From Blastopirellula marina DSM 3645 (GTDB taxonomy: Bacteria; Planctomycetota; Planctomycetia; Pirellulales; Pirellulaceae): a stretch of DNA of 64,000 bases. Under the pieces are notes generated by a model. That model searched no databases. It was not told the DNA's origin and saw nothing but the letters and a program-made list of their open reading frames with translations. Location of the stretch: positions 2,145,058 through 2,209,057 of the forward strand of contig NZ_CH672376.1 in assembly GCF_000153105.1 (NCBI RefSeq), read 5' to 3'. Positions 9,005 to 18,400 of the stretch are shown here, one piece after another. Positions within the stretch are counted from its first letter, which is position 1; the number at the start of each line of letters is the position of its first letter. Both the position numbers and the translations under genes were made by a program.

Positions 9005-9253
9005 ATGACGACTGCGATGTCTACGGACTCCGCCACGTTCGAATCGCTTGCACGGATTGGCGAAACGGCCGGCGCTATTTGGTCAACGCTGCACGCCGAC
9101 GGTCCGATGTCTTTATCGCGACTTGTCAAACAGGTCGGCCTGCCGCGCGACCATGTGATGCAGGCAATCGGATGGCTCGCCCGCGAAGATAAGCTGGCGT
9201 TTGAAGAAAGCGGACGCAACAAGTTGGTCTGTCTGCGCGAAGCGACGGAATAA
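9005..9253 (+). CDS. Small winged helix-turn-helix protein (DUF2582-like)
   Basis: An 82-residue protein matching the small winged-helix family DUF2582 in layout: an AGAIWSTLHADGPMSLSRLVKQVGL helix-turn-helix, then HVMQAIGWLAREDKLAFEE with the family's strongly conserved ALGWLARE-like motif. Probably a DNA-binding or protein-interaction module; the target is unknown. The ATG at 9005 follows GAGGGA. The neighbour downstream is convergent and the gene stands alone. Confidence 0.78.
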   Translation: MTTAMSTDSATFESLARIGETAGAIWSTLHADGPMSLSRLVKQVGLPRDHVMQAIGWLAREDKLAFEESGRNKLVCLREATE

Positions 9254-9287
9254 CGCTGCGGATTCTGCTCGGCTGCCCAAGTCGACG

Positions 9288-11462
9288 CTACGGACGCAGA
9301 AACCAATAGCGCTGATCGTTATCCATTGTCTGGACGGTGAGCCCAAATCGTTGTGCGGCGGGCCGATCGTCGCGGATGACTTGGATCAGGTCCTGGAGCA
9401 GATCCCGGCTATCGCCGTAGTAGCCATGTCCGAGCCAGTCGGTATCGATCAGTGAGCAATCGATCGTCTCAACGCCAGGCATGACGACCGGTTCGGGAAA
9501 CACATCTCCCAGCCGACTGTTATTGTGCAACTGGCCCGAAACCAACAGCGCCCTGTCATTGGCGGACGCGTATAACGTGATCGGCAGGTCGAGCTCTTGA
9601 ACCGTTTTCGCTAGTTCGCTGCGGAATTGGCGGCGGTCAATATCGGGCGCGGCCAGCACCAAGGAGTCTAGCGAATCAAGCGCCGGCGAGCGTTCGGCAT
9701 GCAATTGCCGGATGCTTTCATGAATGATGCGCGTGCCCATGCTGTGCCCGATGAGATGAATCCGCACGTTGGGGAAGGATTGGCTGATCGTTTTCAGCAT
9801 CTCCTGAAATGGGGCTTTCGACAGTTCGGCGTTGTCTTCATCGGCCAGGTATTTGCTTAGGTCGCCGTGGGAGGGCCAAGAGAAAAAGAAAGCCTCTCCT
9901 TGGATATTCAAGTCGACCTTCAACTGCGCCGTTCGTTTGGCGGCTGCAGAAAAGGGAACATTGTAGCCGTGGACGAAGACTAAGAACTCTTCCGGTTCTC
10001 CTCGGGATTTTACTTGGTCGAGGATCGATTCCGACGAAGTCGGCTCGACAGCGGTGATGATAAAGTGCTTCTCGGGGTTCGCCGCTTCCTGAAATCCGAG
10101 AAAGCCGCCTGGCTCGTTGATCTCGCCGGGTAGGCGATCGACAGGAACGGTGATTTCGCACTTGCCCCACGCAATGTCGCCGCTTTCATTCAGCACATTC
10201 CCATAGTAAGACTCGGGTGCGGCGGGCGCACTTTTCGCATTGCGATCGACCAGAGTGAACAGCCCGGCGGCAAGCACGAGAATCGACGCAGCGGCGACAG
10301 CGACCGACGTCAGCAGTCTCCACCCTTTCTTGATTGTGAAAAAAGTCAGGGTCGCAGCCAAAACTCCGACGATCGCAAGTACCGCCACGACGTCGGCCTG
10401 AAAGATCCATTGGACAAGCCGGCTGGAGAGCGAGCTCGCTTGTTCGCCAGGCAGTCGATTAGTCGCATACCAGAGCTTGACGGGGACATAGCCGCTGGAA
10501 GTTAGTCTGGCGGCGAAGCCATATTGCACCAGCGGAATCGTATGCACCGACTCCGCTTCGGTCGTCAGCATGAGTTCGTTGTTGCCGCTAACGTTCGCAA
10601 ATCGCAGTTCCGACATCGGCGGAACCTGAAACGTATGCACAGGCCGCCAGTCCTGACTGCTATAGATGGTCGCGACGCCGGGGCGCGTGATGGTCAAAAG
10701 ATCGCCGCTTTCCAAAAACTTCAGATACCAGACTTCGTCGAGCATCCCCAACGTGAAGTCGAGCGGTTCTTGCTGGACGAGATCCCAGATCTGCACGCCG
10801 CCGAATTGACTAGCGGCGGCGACCAGGCCGCGAGTTTTCGAAACGTCAAAGTCCACCGCTTCCCCAATCGGCAGCGACGCGAGACTCTCGCCGGTATCAA
10901 CATCGACCAATTGCAACGACTCGCTCGCCTGAAAACCAGCGAGCGAGAGATCGTCGTACAGCTTGAGATTGGTCCCGAAGTCCGGAAAGGTTTTGACCGG
11001 GGCGGCAGTCTTGGACGCGACGTCAATCAGCGCGTAGTTGCCATCAGAGTCTGCGACCAGCGCTCGACCTTTTTCGGCGGCGAACAGCTTTCCTTGCATC
11101 GGCGCTGCGAGGAGGAATTCGGAGTCGATCGCACCATCGCGCAAAAGTCGCAGTTGCCCTTCGAGATCCAAGATCAGCGTCGCCGAGAGATCACGCAGCG
11201 GGACCAGGTCGGCGATCGGTTGAGCGAGCGCGGCGAGACTCTCAGGCTGTCCGTTCTCGACATTCGGGTTAAATCGAATCACTTTACCCTGATCCGAAAC
11301 GACCAGCGTCGCGCCGACGCCGGCATCGATCGTTCGAATGATCGGAGAATCAAGCGGGAGCTTGATATGCGATTGCCCTTGAGCGACGGCTAGACCCGCT
11401 GGCGCCGAGAAACAGACAAACGCCAAGAAAATATGGCCTCGTCCCCAGAATTGCCGCTGCAC
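9288..11462 (-). CDS. Membrane-anchored propeller plus alpha/beta hydrolase (DUF900-like)
   Basis: A 724-residue protein. A signal peptide (residues 1-27, ending GLAVAQ) precedes a WD/PQQ-like set of beta repeats to about residue 340. Two hydrophobic segments follow, about 350-405 (VVAVLAIVGVLAATLTFF and TSVAVAAASILVLAAGLF). The C-terminal hydrolase has FLVFVHGYNVPF, the nucleophile elbow GHSMG with Ser574, VLAAPDID as acid candidate and LGHGYYGD as histidine candidate. This matches the DUF900 esterase family. The substrate is unknown. The GTG start at 11462 has GGGAG about eight bases upstream. The fusion suggests an envelope-sensing or scaffolded esterase; that is inference. Confidence 0.82.
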   Translation of the reverse strand: MQRQFWGRGHIFLAFVCFSAPAGLAVAQGQSHIKLPLDSPIIRTIDAGVGATLVVSDQGKVIRFNPNVENGQPESLAALAQPIADLVPLRDLSATLILDLEGQLRLLRDGAIDSEFLLAAPMQGKLFAAEKGRALVADSDGNYALIDVASKTAAPVKTFPDFGTNLKLYDDLSLAGFQASESLQLVDVDTGESLASLPIGEAVDFDVSKTRGLVAAASQFGGVQIWDLVQQEPLDFTLGMLDEVWYLKFLESGDLLTITRPGVATIYSSQDWRPVHTFQVPPMSELRFANVSGNNELMLTTEAESVHTIPLVQYGFAARLTSSGYVPVKLWYATNRLPGEQASSLSSRLVQWIFQADVVAVLAIVGVLAATLTFFTIKKGWRLLTSVAVAAASILVLAAGLFTLVDRNAKSAPAAPESYYGNVLNESGDIAWGKCEITVPVDRLPGEINEPGGFLGFQEAANPEKHFIITAVEPTSSESILDQVKSRGEPEEFLVFVHGYNVPFSAAAKRTAQLKVDLNIQGEAFFFSWPSHGDLSKYLADEDNAELSKAPFQEMLKTISQSFPNVRIHLIGHSMGTRIIHESIRQLHAERSPALDSLDSLVLAAPDIDRRQFRSELAKTVQELDLPITLYASANDRALLVSGQLHNNSRLGDVFPEPVVMPGVETIDCSLIDTDWLGHGYYGDSRDLLQDLIQVIRDDRPAAQRFGLTVQTMDNDQRYWFLRP

Positions 11463-11588
11463 AGTATTGCTCCCGTTAGGACTCCCTTTCGTATCGCATA
11501 AACTGCGATTCTTCCCTATTTGGAGGGGAAGTGAAAGCTGGATCTCTCACGAAGCGCAAAAAGAGGCGAATTGTTACTTCGCCATCGT

Positions 11589-11625
11589 GTGGCCCGTCCG
11601 GTCTACAGCAGCTTGGACGGGCCAC
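11589..11625. repeat. Perfect 11-base inverted repeat in the intergenic region
   Basis: gtggcccgtcc and ggacgggccac form a perfect stem around a 15-base loop. No T-run follows on either strand, so it is not an obvious terminator. It sits in the 256-base gap 11463-11718, which otherwise shows no gene. Confidence 0.5.
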
Positions 11626-11718
11626 AGGGGAATGTATGCCCCGAGTCAATTTTAGAATGTCAATGCAGATTTCGTTGAACGCGAGAAAGCCGCTTCCATC
11701 GATTGAACGAGGAATTTG

Positions 11719-12564
11719 TTACCAATGGGATGGACGACGCCAGTTGTTCAGTCCGCGCCCCGTCCATTTCTTTTTGGCGTGATTGCCGACGACAATTGCG
11801 GTCGAAGTTCCCACGACCCAACCAGCATATGGGCCAGCAAGATACCCGGCCGCCACTCCGGTTCCCTGACCAGCTAGTGCGCCAACGCCGTGTGCTAACG
11901 CATTCTGCTGGAATTTGCCAAGACTCCGAAATTTGGGTGCTGAACCAAGGCTCTTCACGGTGGACAAATCGATTACGCTGATCTCAGAAAGATCGACAGA
12001 ACAAGCGACGGAAGCGTTTGGCAGCGAGACTTCGAGGCGATCCTCGAAATCATCGAAGGCGGCGTCAATATTTTTTCGCAACGCGTGGTGCTGCGACTTG
12101 AGTCGGTCGACTTCGACCGAAATTTGCCCTGGATTTTTAACAAGCCCCGCAGCTTGTTCCAGCTTGTGAACGCCAACGGCGCTCGCGCCGTCGGGAAGCG
12201 GTAGGAGGACAGTACTTTCACCATCAGGTTTGAACCGATAGACGGAGGGCATGTGTAAGAAGAACCAGGCTGCCATCGGTCCCTTGACGATGCCTTCGGC
12301 ACCGACATCCCCGCGTGATAGCGCGGTTGGAGTCTGCTCGATCAAAATCGCGTCCGATTTGGCATCGAATCGTCCTCGACGCCCATAGCCTTCGTCGTGT
12401 CGTTGATATACTTCGTCAAGTGAATCCTCAGGTTCTCCACCCTGATTTCCGAAACCCCCGTAGGCGCCATAGTATCGGAAGAATGGCCGATCACCATCGG
12501 CAAACAAAAACGACGTTTCCAGAAGCAGAATCGAGATGACAATCAATTTTAAAATATGTTTCAT
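11719..12564 (-). CDS. Secreted protein with a parvovirus-type phospholipase A2-like motif
   Basis: A 281-residue protein with a signal peptide (MKHILKLIVISILLLETSFLF). Residues 31-78 follow the parvoviral/secretory phospholipase A2 pattern: a Gly-rich calcium-loop-like YGAYGGFGNQGGEP, the HDxxY catalytic dyad signature as RHDEGY (H56, D57, Y60), and SDAILIEQ with D71 where viral enzymes have ADxxFI. The middle is unassigned. The C-terminus (about 225-265) is a Gly/Ala-rich hydrophobic stretch like a glycine zipper. The ATG at 12564 has AAGGG nine bases upstream and is preferred over a TTG at 12570. The gene follows the coiled-coil repeat gene on the same strand after about 100 bases. The phospholipase activity is inferred from motifs only. 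Confidence 0.65.
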   Translation of the reverse strand: MKHILKLIVISILLLETSFLFADGDRPFFRYYGAYGGFGNQGGEPEDSLDEVYQRHDEGYGRRGRFDAKSDAILIEQTPTALSRGDVGAEGIVKGPMAAWFFLHMPSVYRFKPDGESTVLLPLPDGASAVGVHKLEQAAGLVKNPGQISVEVDRLKSQHHALRKNIDAAFDDFEDRLEVSLPNASVACSVDLSEISVIDLSTVKSLGSAPKFRSLGKFQQNALAHGVGALAGQGTGVAAGYLAGPYAGWVVGTSTAIVVGNHAKKKWTGRGLNNWRRPSHW

Positions 12565-12667
12565 CGTCAATCACCCTTCTTAAAAATTAGTAATCAGGAT
12601 CGCAACTCGCTTGGCTCTGCCAATCGTTAAGGGACCGCGTTTCCAATCGAATCGAGTATTGGATCAC

Positions 12668-14476
12668 TTAGAAAGATCGAAAAAAAATAGGCTGCTCGAT
12701 CGCAATTTTCCCGAGATTAAATCGCTGTATTGCGTCTTGCAGTTCGCCGACTTCACGAGTCGAAGGATAGTTGAACACCGGCGATGCAAATAGCAATTTC
12801 GGCAATTTCGGCTGGATGCGATTTCGCCAGTCGTTTGCGTTTTTCAATTCGCTCTGTTGATCGTTGATTTGGGCCTTGCATTTGGTCAATTCGGCCATTG
12901 TGTCAGCGATCGCCAACTTCAAACCACGCGCCGATTCGTTGGCGTACTCGGAAAGCTCCAAATGGAATGCCTGAGTGGTATCGGTAGTGAGTCGGCTTTC
13001 TTCGGCGACCAGCTTAGCGTGATATTTCGCCAGTTTCGCGACGAATTCATTCTCCAGTAGCGTGTCAAACTTGTCGCGATATTCGGCAGACTGACTAGCA
13101 ACTTGTTGTCTTGCTTCTTGCCAGGTCGGCGACGGTGACTCTTCTTGACGTTGGAACTTTGCGTTCAGCTGAGCCCGTCTGGTTTTCACTTTGGATTCCA
13201 GGTAGCTGAAGGATTCTCGCTTCTCGTGTTCGGAATGTTGCGAATCGTGAATCAACTGGGATTGGGTCTGAAAAATCTGTTCCAATTCCGCCAATGCCTT
13301 CTTCCAATTTTCACGATTCAAGCCTCGGAAATGCGTATTGAGTTGGGAAATCGCTTCGTCTTCCTGGACCAAAAAGTCCGCGATTTGACGCTCTCGTTCT
13401 GCAGTGAATTGCGTTCGCAGGTTGCGTTCATATTCTTCGGCCGCCTTGTTGACGCTTCGTTCGATTTCATGGATCGCGGATTGTAAGTCTTTGTCAAATT
13501 GATTTACATTTCGCCAGAAGTCGAACAATGGACTTTCGGACGAAACATCTGATTGGCGAGCGCCGTCGAGTACAGACATGACTTCAGCGAGAAGTTCTTT
13601 TTCCTGCGTCTCCAACGCGACGATCGCATCGTCAATTTCGCGTTCATACTTCTGCAATGCAGCTTGAGCCTCCTTGGCTTCTCGACGACGTTGATGTTCC
13701 AATGCAAGTACCAGCGTGCCGGAAGGATCAATCGCGAGAGCGATGATCGTGGGGTCGACGCTCGACAAAGGAATACTCGGGTCAAGGCGACTCAGATCCC
13801 AATTTTCGGGATTGAGTTCACTCGCATCGATTTTTAAACTTCCCTCGTCAATCGCGTTCAGCAATTCCTGAGGGGCAATGTCTTTCCACGAACCGTTAAT
13901 TGGCGAGATCGATTGACCCGGAGTTTGAAATGGAACCGATTTGCCAACTGGGGGAATCTGGTCCGCGATCAAAGCGGACAATTCGGCCTGCATTTTCTTC
14001 GAATGCTTGAACTGAAAATCGCTGATGTCAACGTTCGGTCCGCTATCGATGATGGATTCGGAGAGATGGTGGCCATTCGGTAGAACCTCTTCAAGCTTGA
14101 GGTTTGGCTTGGGATCTAGCTTGAGGTTTAGCTTGAGGTTTAGCTTGGGATCTAGCTTGAGGTTTAGCTTGGGATCTAGCTTGAGGTTTAGCTTGGGATC
14201 TAGCTTGAGGTTTGGCTTGGGATCTAGCTTGAGGTTTGGCTTGGGGTCTAGCTTGAGGTTTGGCTTGGGGTCTAGCTTGGGGTTTGGCTTGGGATCTAGC
14301 TTGAGGTTTGGCTTGGGATCTAGCTTGAGGTTTGGCTTGGGATCTAGCTTGAGGTTTGGCTTGAGGTTTGGCTTGAAGCCGCCGCCACCCCATCGCGCCA
14401 GCAATGGTTGCGGAAGAATCAGCGCCGTGATCATGAGACAACAAAGCATCAGCACTAAGCTTTTCGGGCATTTCAT
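12668..14476 (-). CDS. Secreted Lys/Leu/Pro-repeat protein with long coiled coil
   Basis: Function unknown. The 602-residue protein has a signal peptide (residues 1-27, ending QPLLA). About eleven KLDPKPNL-type octapeptides span residues 33-125. A linker follows, then a long heptad-rich region (about 265-590) full of Glu/Gln/Lys/Ala, including EAKEAQAALQKYEREIDDAI, which should form coiled coils. The last 40 residues are not coiled coil. The gene is AT-richer than its neighbours upstream and downstream. It precedes the phospholipase-like gene and diverges from an XRE-like regulator, so the three may form a unit. Confidence 0.82.
   Translation of the reverse strand: MKCPKSLVLMLCCLMITALILPQPLLARWGGGGFKPNLKPNLKLDPKPNLKLDPKPNLKLDPKPNPKLDPKPNLKLDPKPNLKLDPKPNLKLDPKLNLKLDPKLNLKLDPKLNLKLNLKLDPKPNLKLEEVLPNGHHLSESIIDSGPNVDISDFQFKHSKKMQAELSALIADQIPPVGKSVPFQTPGQSISPINGSWKDIAPQELLNAIDEGSLKIDASELNPENWDLSRLDPSIPLSSVDPTIIALAIDPSGTLVLALEHQRRREAKEAQAALQKYEREIDDAIVALETQEKELLAEVMSVLDGARQSDVSSESPLFDFWRNVNQFDKDLQSAIHEIERSVNKAAEEYERNLRTQFTAERERQIADFLVQEDEAISQLNTHFRGLNRENWKKALAELEQIFQTQSQLIHDSQHSEHEKRESFSYLESKVKTRRAQLNAKFQRQEESPSPTWQEARQQVASQSAEYRDKFDTLLENEFVAKLAKYHAKLVAEESRLTTDTTQAFHLELSEYANESARGLKLAIADTMAELTKCKAQINDQQSELKNANDWRNRIQPKLPKLLFASPVFNYPSTREVGELQDAIQRFNLGKIAIEQPIFFRSF
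14091..14384. repeat. 24-bp tandem repeat array in the coiled-coil protein gene
   Basis: Repeats of about 24 bases, near gcttgaggtttagcttgggatcta on the plus strand split over two twelve-base halves, encode the KLDPKPNL octapeptides. Several units lose a half, giving irregular spacing. Variation is mainly Pro versus Leu in one codon. Confidence 0.85.
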
Positions 14477-14689
14477 CGTTCAACACCGTTTGAAGTAACA
14501 GGGCTTTTTACTTTGAAAATCAACCATTCCTGTTTTGCCGCTTTGGCAGCACTCTCATCCTAGAGGTGACCGGGGAGTAGAAAAGTTGCGTGAAATGGCT
14601 CAAATGCCGTGTGAAAAGTGCTCGAATCGGAGTTTTTAACCGGTTAAGATACTCCAAGTCTTTATTTTGCCAGCCTTTGGGAGGATTTC

Positions 14690-15358
14690 ATGGGAGCCGA
14701 GAAGGGGCCTCTAATTAACGGAGAAGCCATCACGAAAGCGCGATTTGAGCACGGATTTCGCACGCGAAATGCCTTTATTGCTCATTTACAAACCGAGGGA
14801 ATTGAGCTTTCGCGTGATGTCGTTGGCCGTTACGAGACATCCTTGGATGGTCGCCGTCATCGTGGATCTTTTGAGAAGCTAGCAATATATGAGAGGATAT
14901 TTGGCCAACCGGTCGAAGACTTTGTCGTGGGGGAAAACGGAGTTGGAATTGAAGCATCACAATTAAAAATTCGTGATTGCTCTGGCCACTGGGAAACGAG
15001 TGGTGAAGATATCGTTGTTCCTGGGCATTTCGATTACCCAAATGGCGTGAAAAAACATACTGCAAAAATTGAGCTTCGCCTTGAAGGAAATCGCGTTGTT
15101 GGGGAGGGATACGACCATGACTTTGACAAAGTTGCCATCGAAGGTCGTGTCCAAGAGGGTGGCAATCATCTGGCCGGCACCTACGAGATTCAGAACGATC
15201 GCATGCGAATCTACGGCTCGGTTCATTTGGAGTATTTAGCCTGCGGCAAGAGAATGCGGGGCTTTTACTTGGGTAGAGAGACCGGACATGGCGTTTCGTT
15301 CATCCTCGGTCGGCTGGAACTTTCTTTAATGGACTACCAGGCAAAGGGATCTAAATAG
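14690..15358 (+). CDS. XRE-like helix-turn-helix protein with C-terminal beta domain
   Basis: A 222-residue protein. Residues about 10-80 (INGEAITKARFEHGF ... GIELSRDVVGRYE ... LAIYERIFG) look like an XRE/Cro-type helix-turn-helix. Residues about 95-215 form a Gly- and strand-rich domain with repeating G-x-W/Y and EGxR patterns, possibly a small barrel sensing a ligand. The ATG is preceded by GGGAGG at ideal spacing. Codon use is AT-rich like the gene at 12668-14476, from which it diverges over 213 bases, so it may regulate that gene; this is inference. The ligand and operator are unknown. Confidence 0.7.
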   Translation: MGAEKGPLINGEAITKARFEHGFRTRNAFIAHLQTEGIELSRDVVGRYETSLDGRRHRGSFEKLAIYERIFGQPVEDFVVGENGVGIEASQLKIRDCSGHWETSGEDIVVPGHFDYPNGVKKHTAKIELRLEGNRVVGEGYDHDFDKVAIEGRVQEGGNHLAGTYEIQNDRMRIYGSVHLEYLACGKRMRGFYLGRETGHGVSFILGRLELSLMDYQAKGSK

Positions 15359-15467
15359 CACTCACTCGGCCTCGGCATGCTCGTACGAGCGAGGGGAAAC
15401 AAACGCATCCGCCTCTCACGGAACAAGGTAATTCTTTGATGGCAGCCCGGCGCGAACCGGCGAATTG

Positions 15468-18400
15468 TTACTTCGCCGCGTCCACATACAACGGCAGATG
15501 CCGGTGATGGACTTCTAGCGAGAGCAAATTCATGGTCGTCACGTAGATGCGCCCGGCGTACTCGCCCCAGCGATCTGGGATGGGGCCTTCTGGTTCCCAA
15601 CTGCCGGCCAGCGGGCCGTCGACCAATTGCGACTCGACGAGCATCGGCTCGAGACGGTTGTTCCAGGCTTGCCAGTATTCGCCCTTCATATGGAACATGA
15701 CCTGGGTCGCGTAATACCAATAATAGGTGTCGCGTTGCGGTTGTTGGCGATTGCCGATTTCCGGCAGATTGGCCAACAAGTGCTCGGCGCCTTGCTGCAT
15801 GACTTCGGTTTCGCGATTCGAGCCCATATAGAGTCGCATCAGCAGACCGACTGCGGTCATTGTCTTGGACGGGTAAAGGCCGTGACGTTGCTCGGCGTTG
15901 TTGATCGCGTCGGGATTGTAAACAAACAATGCTCCGCCTTCGGGCTGATAGGCGGCTCGAGCGAGCCAGCGATTGATCCCGTTGTAGGTTTGCGGCGAAG
16001 TGTCGAGCCCCGCGAGTTGACCACTTTTCAGGGCCATGGTCATCCAGCCGCTAACTGAGGTATCGCCGCCGACTCCGGGGATATACCGCCAGGCGCCGAC
16101 CGACGTATCCTGCGACTCGGTAATAAAGTTGATCGCCTTTTGCGCCGGCTCACGCAGGTTGGCGTCTTGCGTCATGCCGTACGCTTCGCAGAGCGCAATC
16201 GATGCGATGCCATGGCTATAGAGCCAAGCGTTGGAGTTGGAGTAGTTGTCCATTCGCACGAAGAGATCGCCGTTTTCCTGTTGATTTTCGATCAGGAAGG
16301 TGAGCCCCTTTCGGACTTCGTTTTGGTACTTGTCATCCAAGTGATGGTAGCCGGCGCCCATAAATGCGAGCAGCGCCAATCCCGTGGCGGCCGTGTCCGA
16401 ATCCATCCGTGAACGTTCATTGCGATAAGCGGCGGCATGATCGGGTTGCGTCAGCGGGAAGTTCTTCAGGCTCCAACTGCCGTTGGGCATTTGATGGCGC
16501 GCGAGAAACGCGAGACCCCGTTCAATCGCTTCCCGCACTTCCGGGGAAGGTCCATCGGCGCCTTCGCCGGCTTCCTCTTCACGCATCATGCGGCGTCGGA
16601 ACGCTTCGGTCGGCATCGCAATCGCCGAGGAGATTTGCGGCAGTCCCGAACGCGAAGCCCGCAACGGGAACTGGGTCATATTGATCGAAAGTTGGGGAGC
16701 GTCGTTGCTTTGACGACGTGCGACCGTGCCGACTGCCGGCGCCATCCGATCTCCCAGCCCGCCGGCGCCTTCGGCCGCGTTGACTTTGACGATCGAAGAC
16801 ATTCCTGCGCCGCGTCGCTCGATGCTGGGGCCGGCTGATCCTGGAGCGAGCGATCCGCCGGATGGTCCGCCGCCGCTGGGCGCGGCGCGAATGTCGCCCC
16901 CCATCCCTGGAGCATCGCCGGCGATCATTACGGCGCCGGGACCAGTGCCAGAGCCGCCGCTGCGGCCAAAGGTTGCGCCGCCGATACTGGCCGCGGCTGC
17001 GAGCGATTGTCCCGAGCCAGAATCGCCGCCGCCGGCCCGCGATCCAATCGCACCGCTGGCCAATCCGGTGGTTCCCATGGTTCCAGAGACTCCTACGGCA
17101 GAGCCTGACGCCGATCCGCCGGGTACGCCAGAGGAGTCGCGGCGGCCGATTTCGGTCATGCTGCCGCTCGAACCGGAAGCGAGTTGCGGTCCATCGGCGT
17201 TGCCGCTGCTGCGTCCATTACTTCGCATTCCTGCTCCGCCGACGGCGCCATCGAGCGAAGCGGAAGCTCCCGGCGAGAGTCCGCCGCCGGAGCGCCCTGC
17301 TTGTCCGCCGGCCTGACCTCCGCCGGAGAGAGCCGATTCCAACGAGGGGGAGCCATCGCTCGTGGCGCGGCGTAATGTTCCGTTCGATGCGAGTCGTACG
17401 ACTCCCAGTTCCACGCCGCCCAGCATTTCGCCGGCGGCGCCATCGTCGCCGGCTCCGGCGCCTGCGGCGCTGCGGCCGATGTTGGTCGCGGCGCTCGCCA
17501 ATTGACTTGGATTGCGCGAGCCGGCTTCGGCGGCGTAGTCCAATGGTTCGGCGAATAGTGACGCGGTTGGATTTGCACGGGCTCCGCTGGCTTTCGCGAT
17601 CTGAGCGGAAGAAGCCGGAGCGATCTGGCTCGCCGAGGAGGCCGCGGCTTCGGCTCGCGACATCGCGCTGCTTGGCAAAGCGGAAGCGGCGCTGTTGGCC
17701 GATGCGACCTGCGACTGCTGCGGACTCGAAGCGGCCGCCGCCGCACTACTGCGAGCGCTGGAAGTTGGTTGCGCCGCCGGAGCGACCGGTTGGTCCGACA
17801 TCCGTTGGACCGCGAGCGCTTGTGCCGACGCCGAAAGGGTCGGTTCGGCCGACTGTCGCTCGAGCGGCGCACTGGACGCGGCGAGCTGCGGCTGCTGTTG
17901 AGAAGTGTCGCGGCGATTCATTTGGGCGGCGGTGGACGCGGCCGCTTCGATCTGGCTCTCTTGGCGAGATTGCGTCGCGGAGTTCTGCTGACGCGACATC
18001 TCGGCGACGGCGGCCGAGGTTTGCGGTTGCTGCGGATCGGACGAACGCTCGACTTCGATCTGTTCCGGCTGCTGTTTCGGTGTTTCCATTTCGGCCGAAT
18101 TGCGGCTCAGCTTCGACGGCATCTGCTGCAACGTCTCGGCGGGCGCTTGCTCTTGGCGAGCGACTTTGGTCGGCGTATTGGGGGTGGCTTCGCGCTCCAT
18201 TTCGGGATCGACCGTCGGCTGGTTTTCGCGGCTCGGCTGTTTGGGATCGATCTGACGCCGCTCGACTTCTTTTTGATCGGGCTGCGCCTCGTCCGCTTCG
18301 ACCGGCTTCTCATAGTCTTGCTGCGTCTCGTTGGTCGAGTCCCATTGCGACGGATGGTAGTCAGGCAAAATCACCGGATCGCGCCGCGCCTGGCGACGCG

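Noticed and set aside
14025..14498. Coding frames antisense to the 24-bp repeat
   Set aside because: These are repeat-driven open frames without signal peptide, ribosome-binding site or domain.
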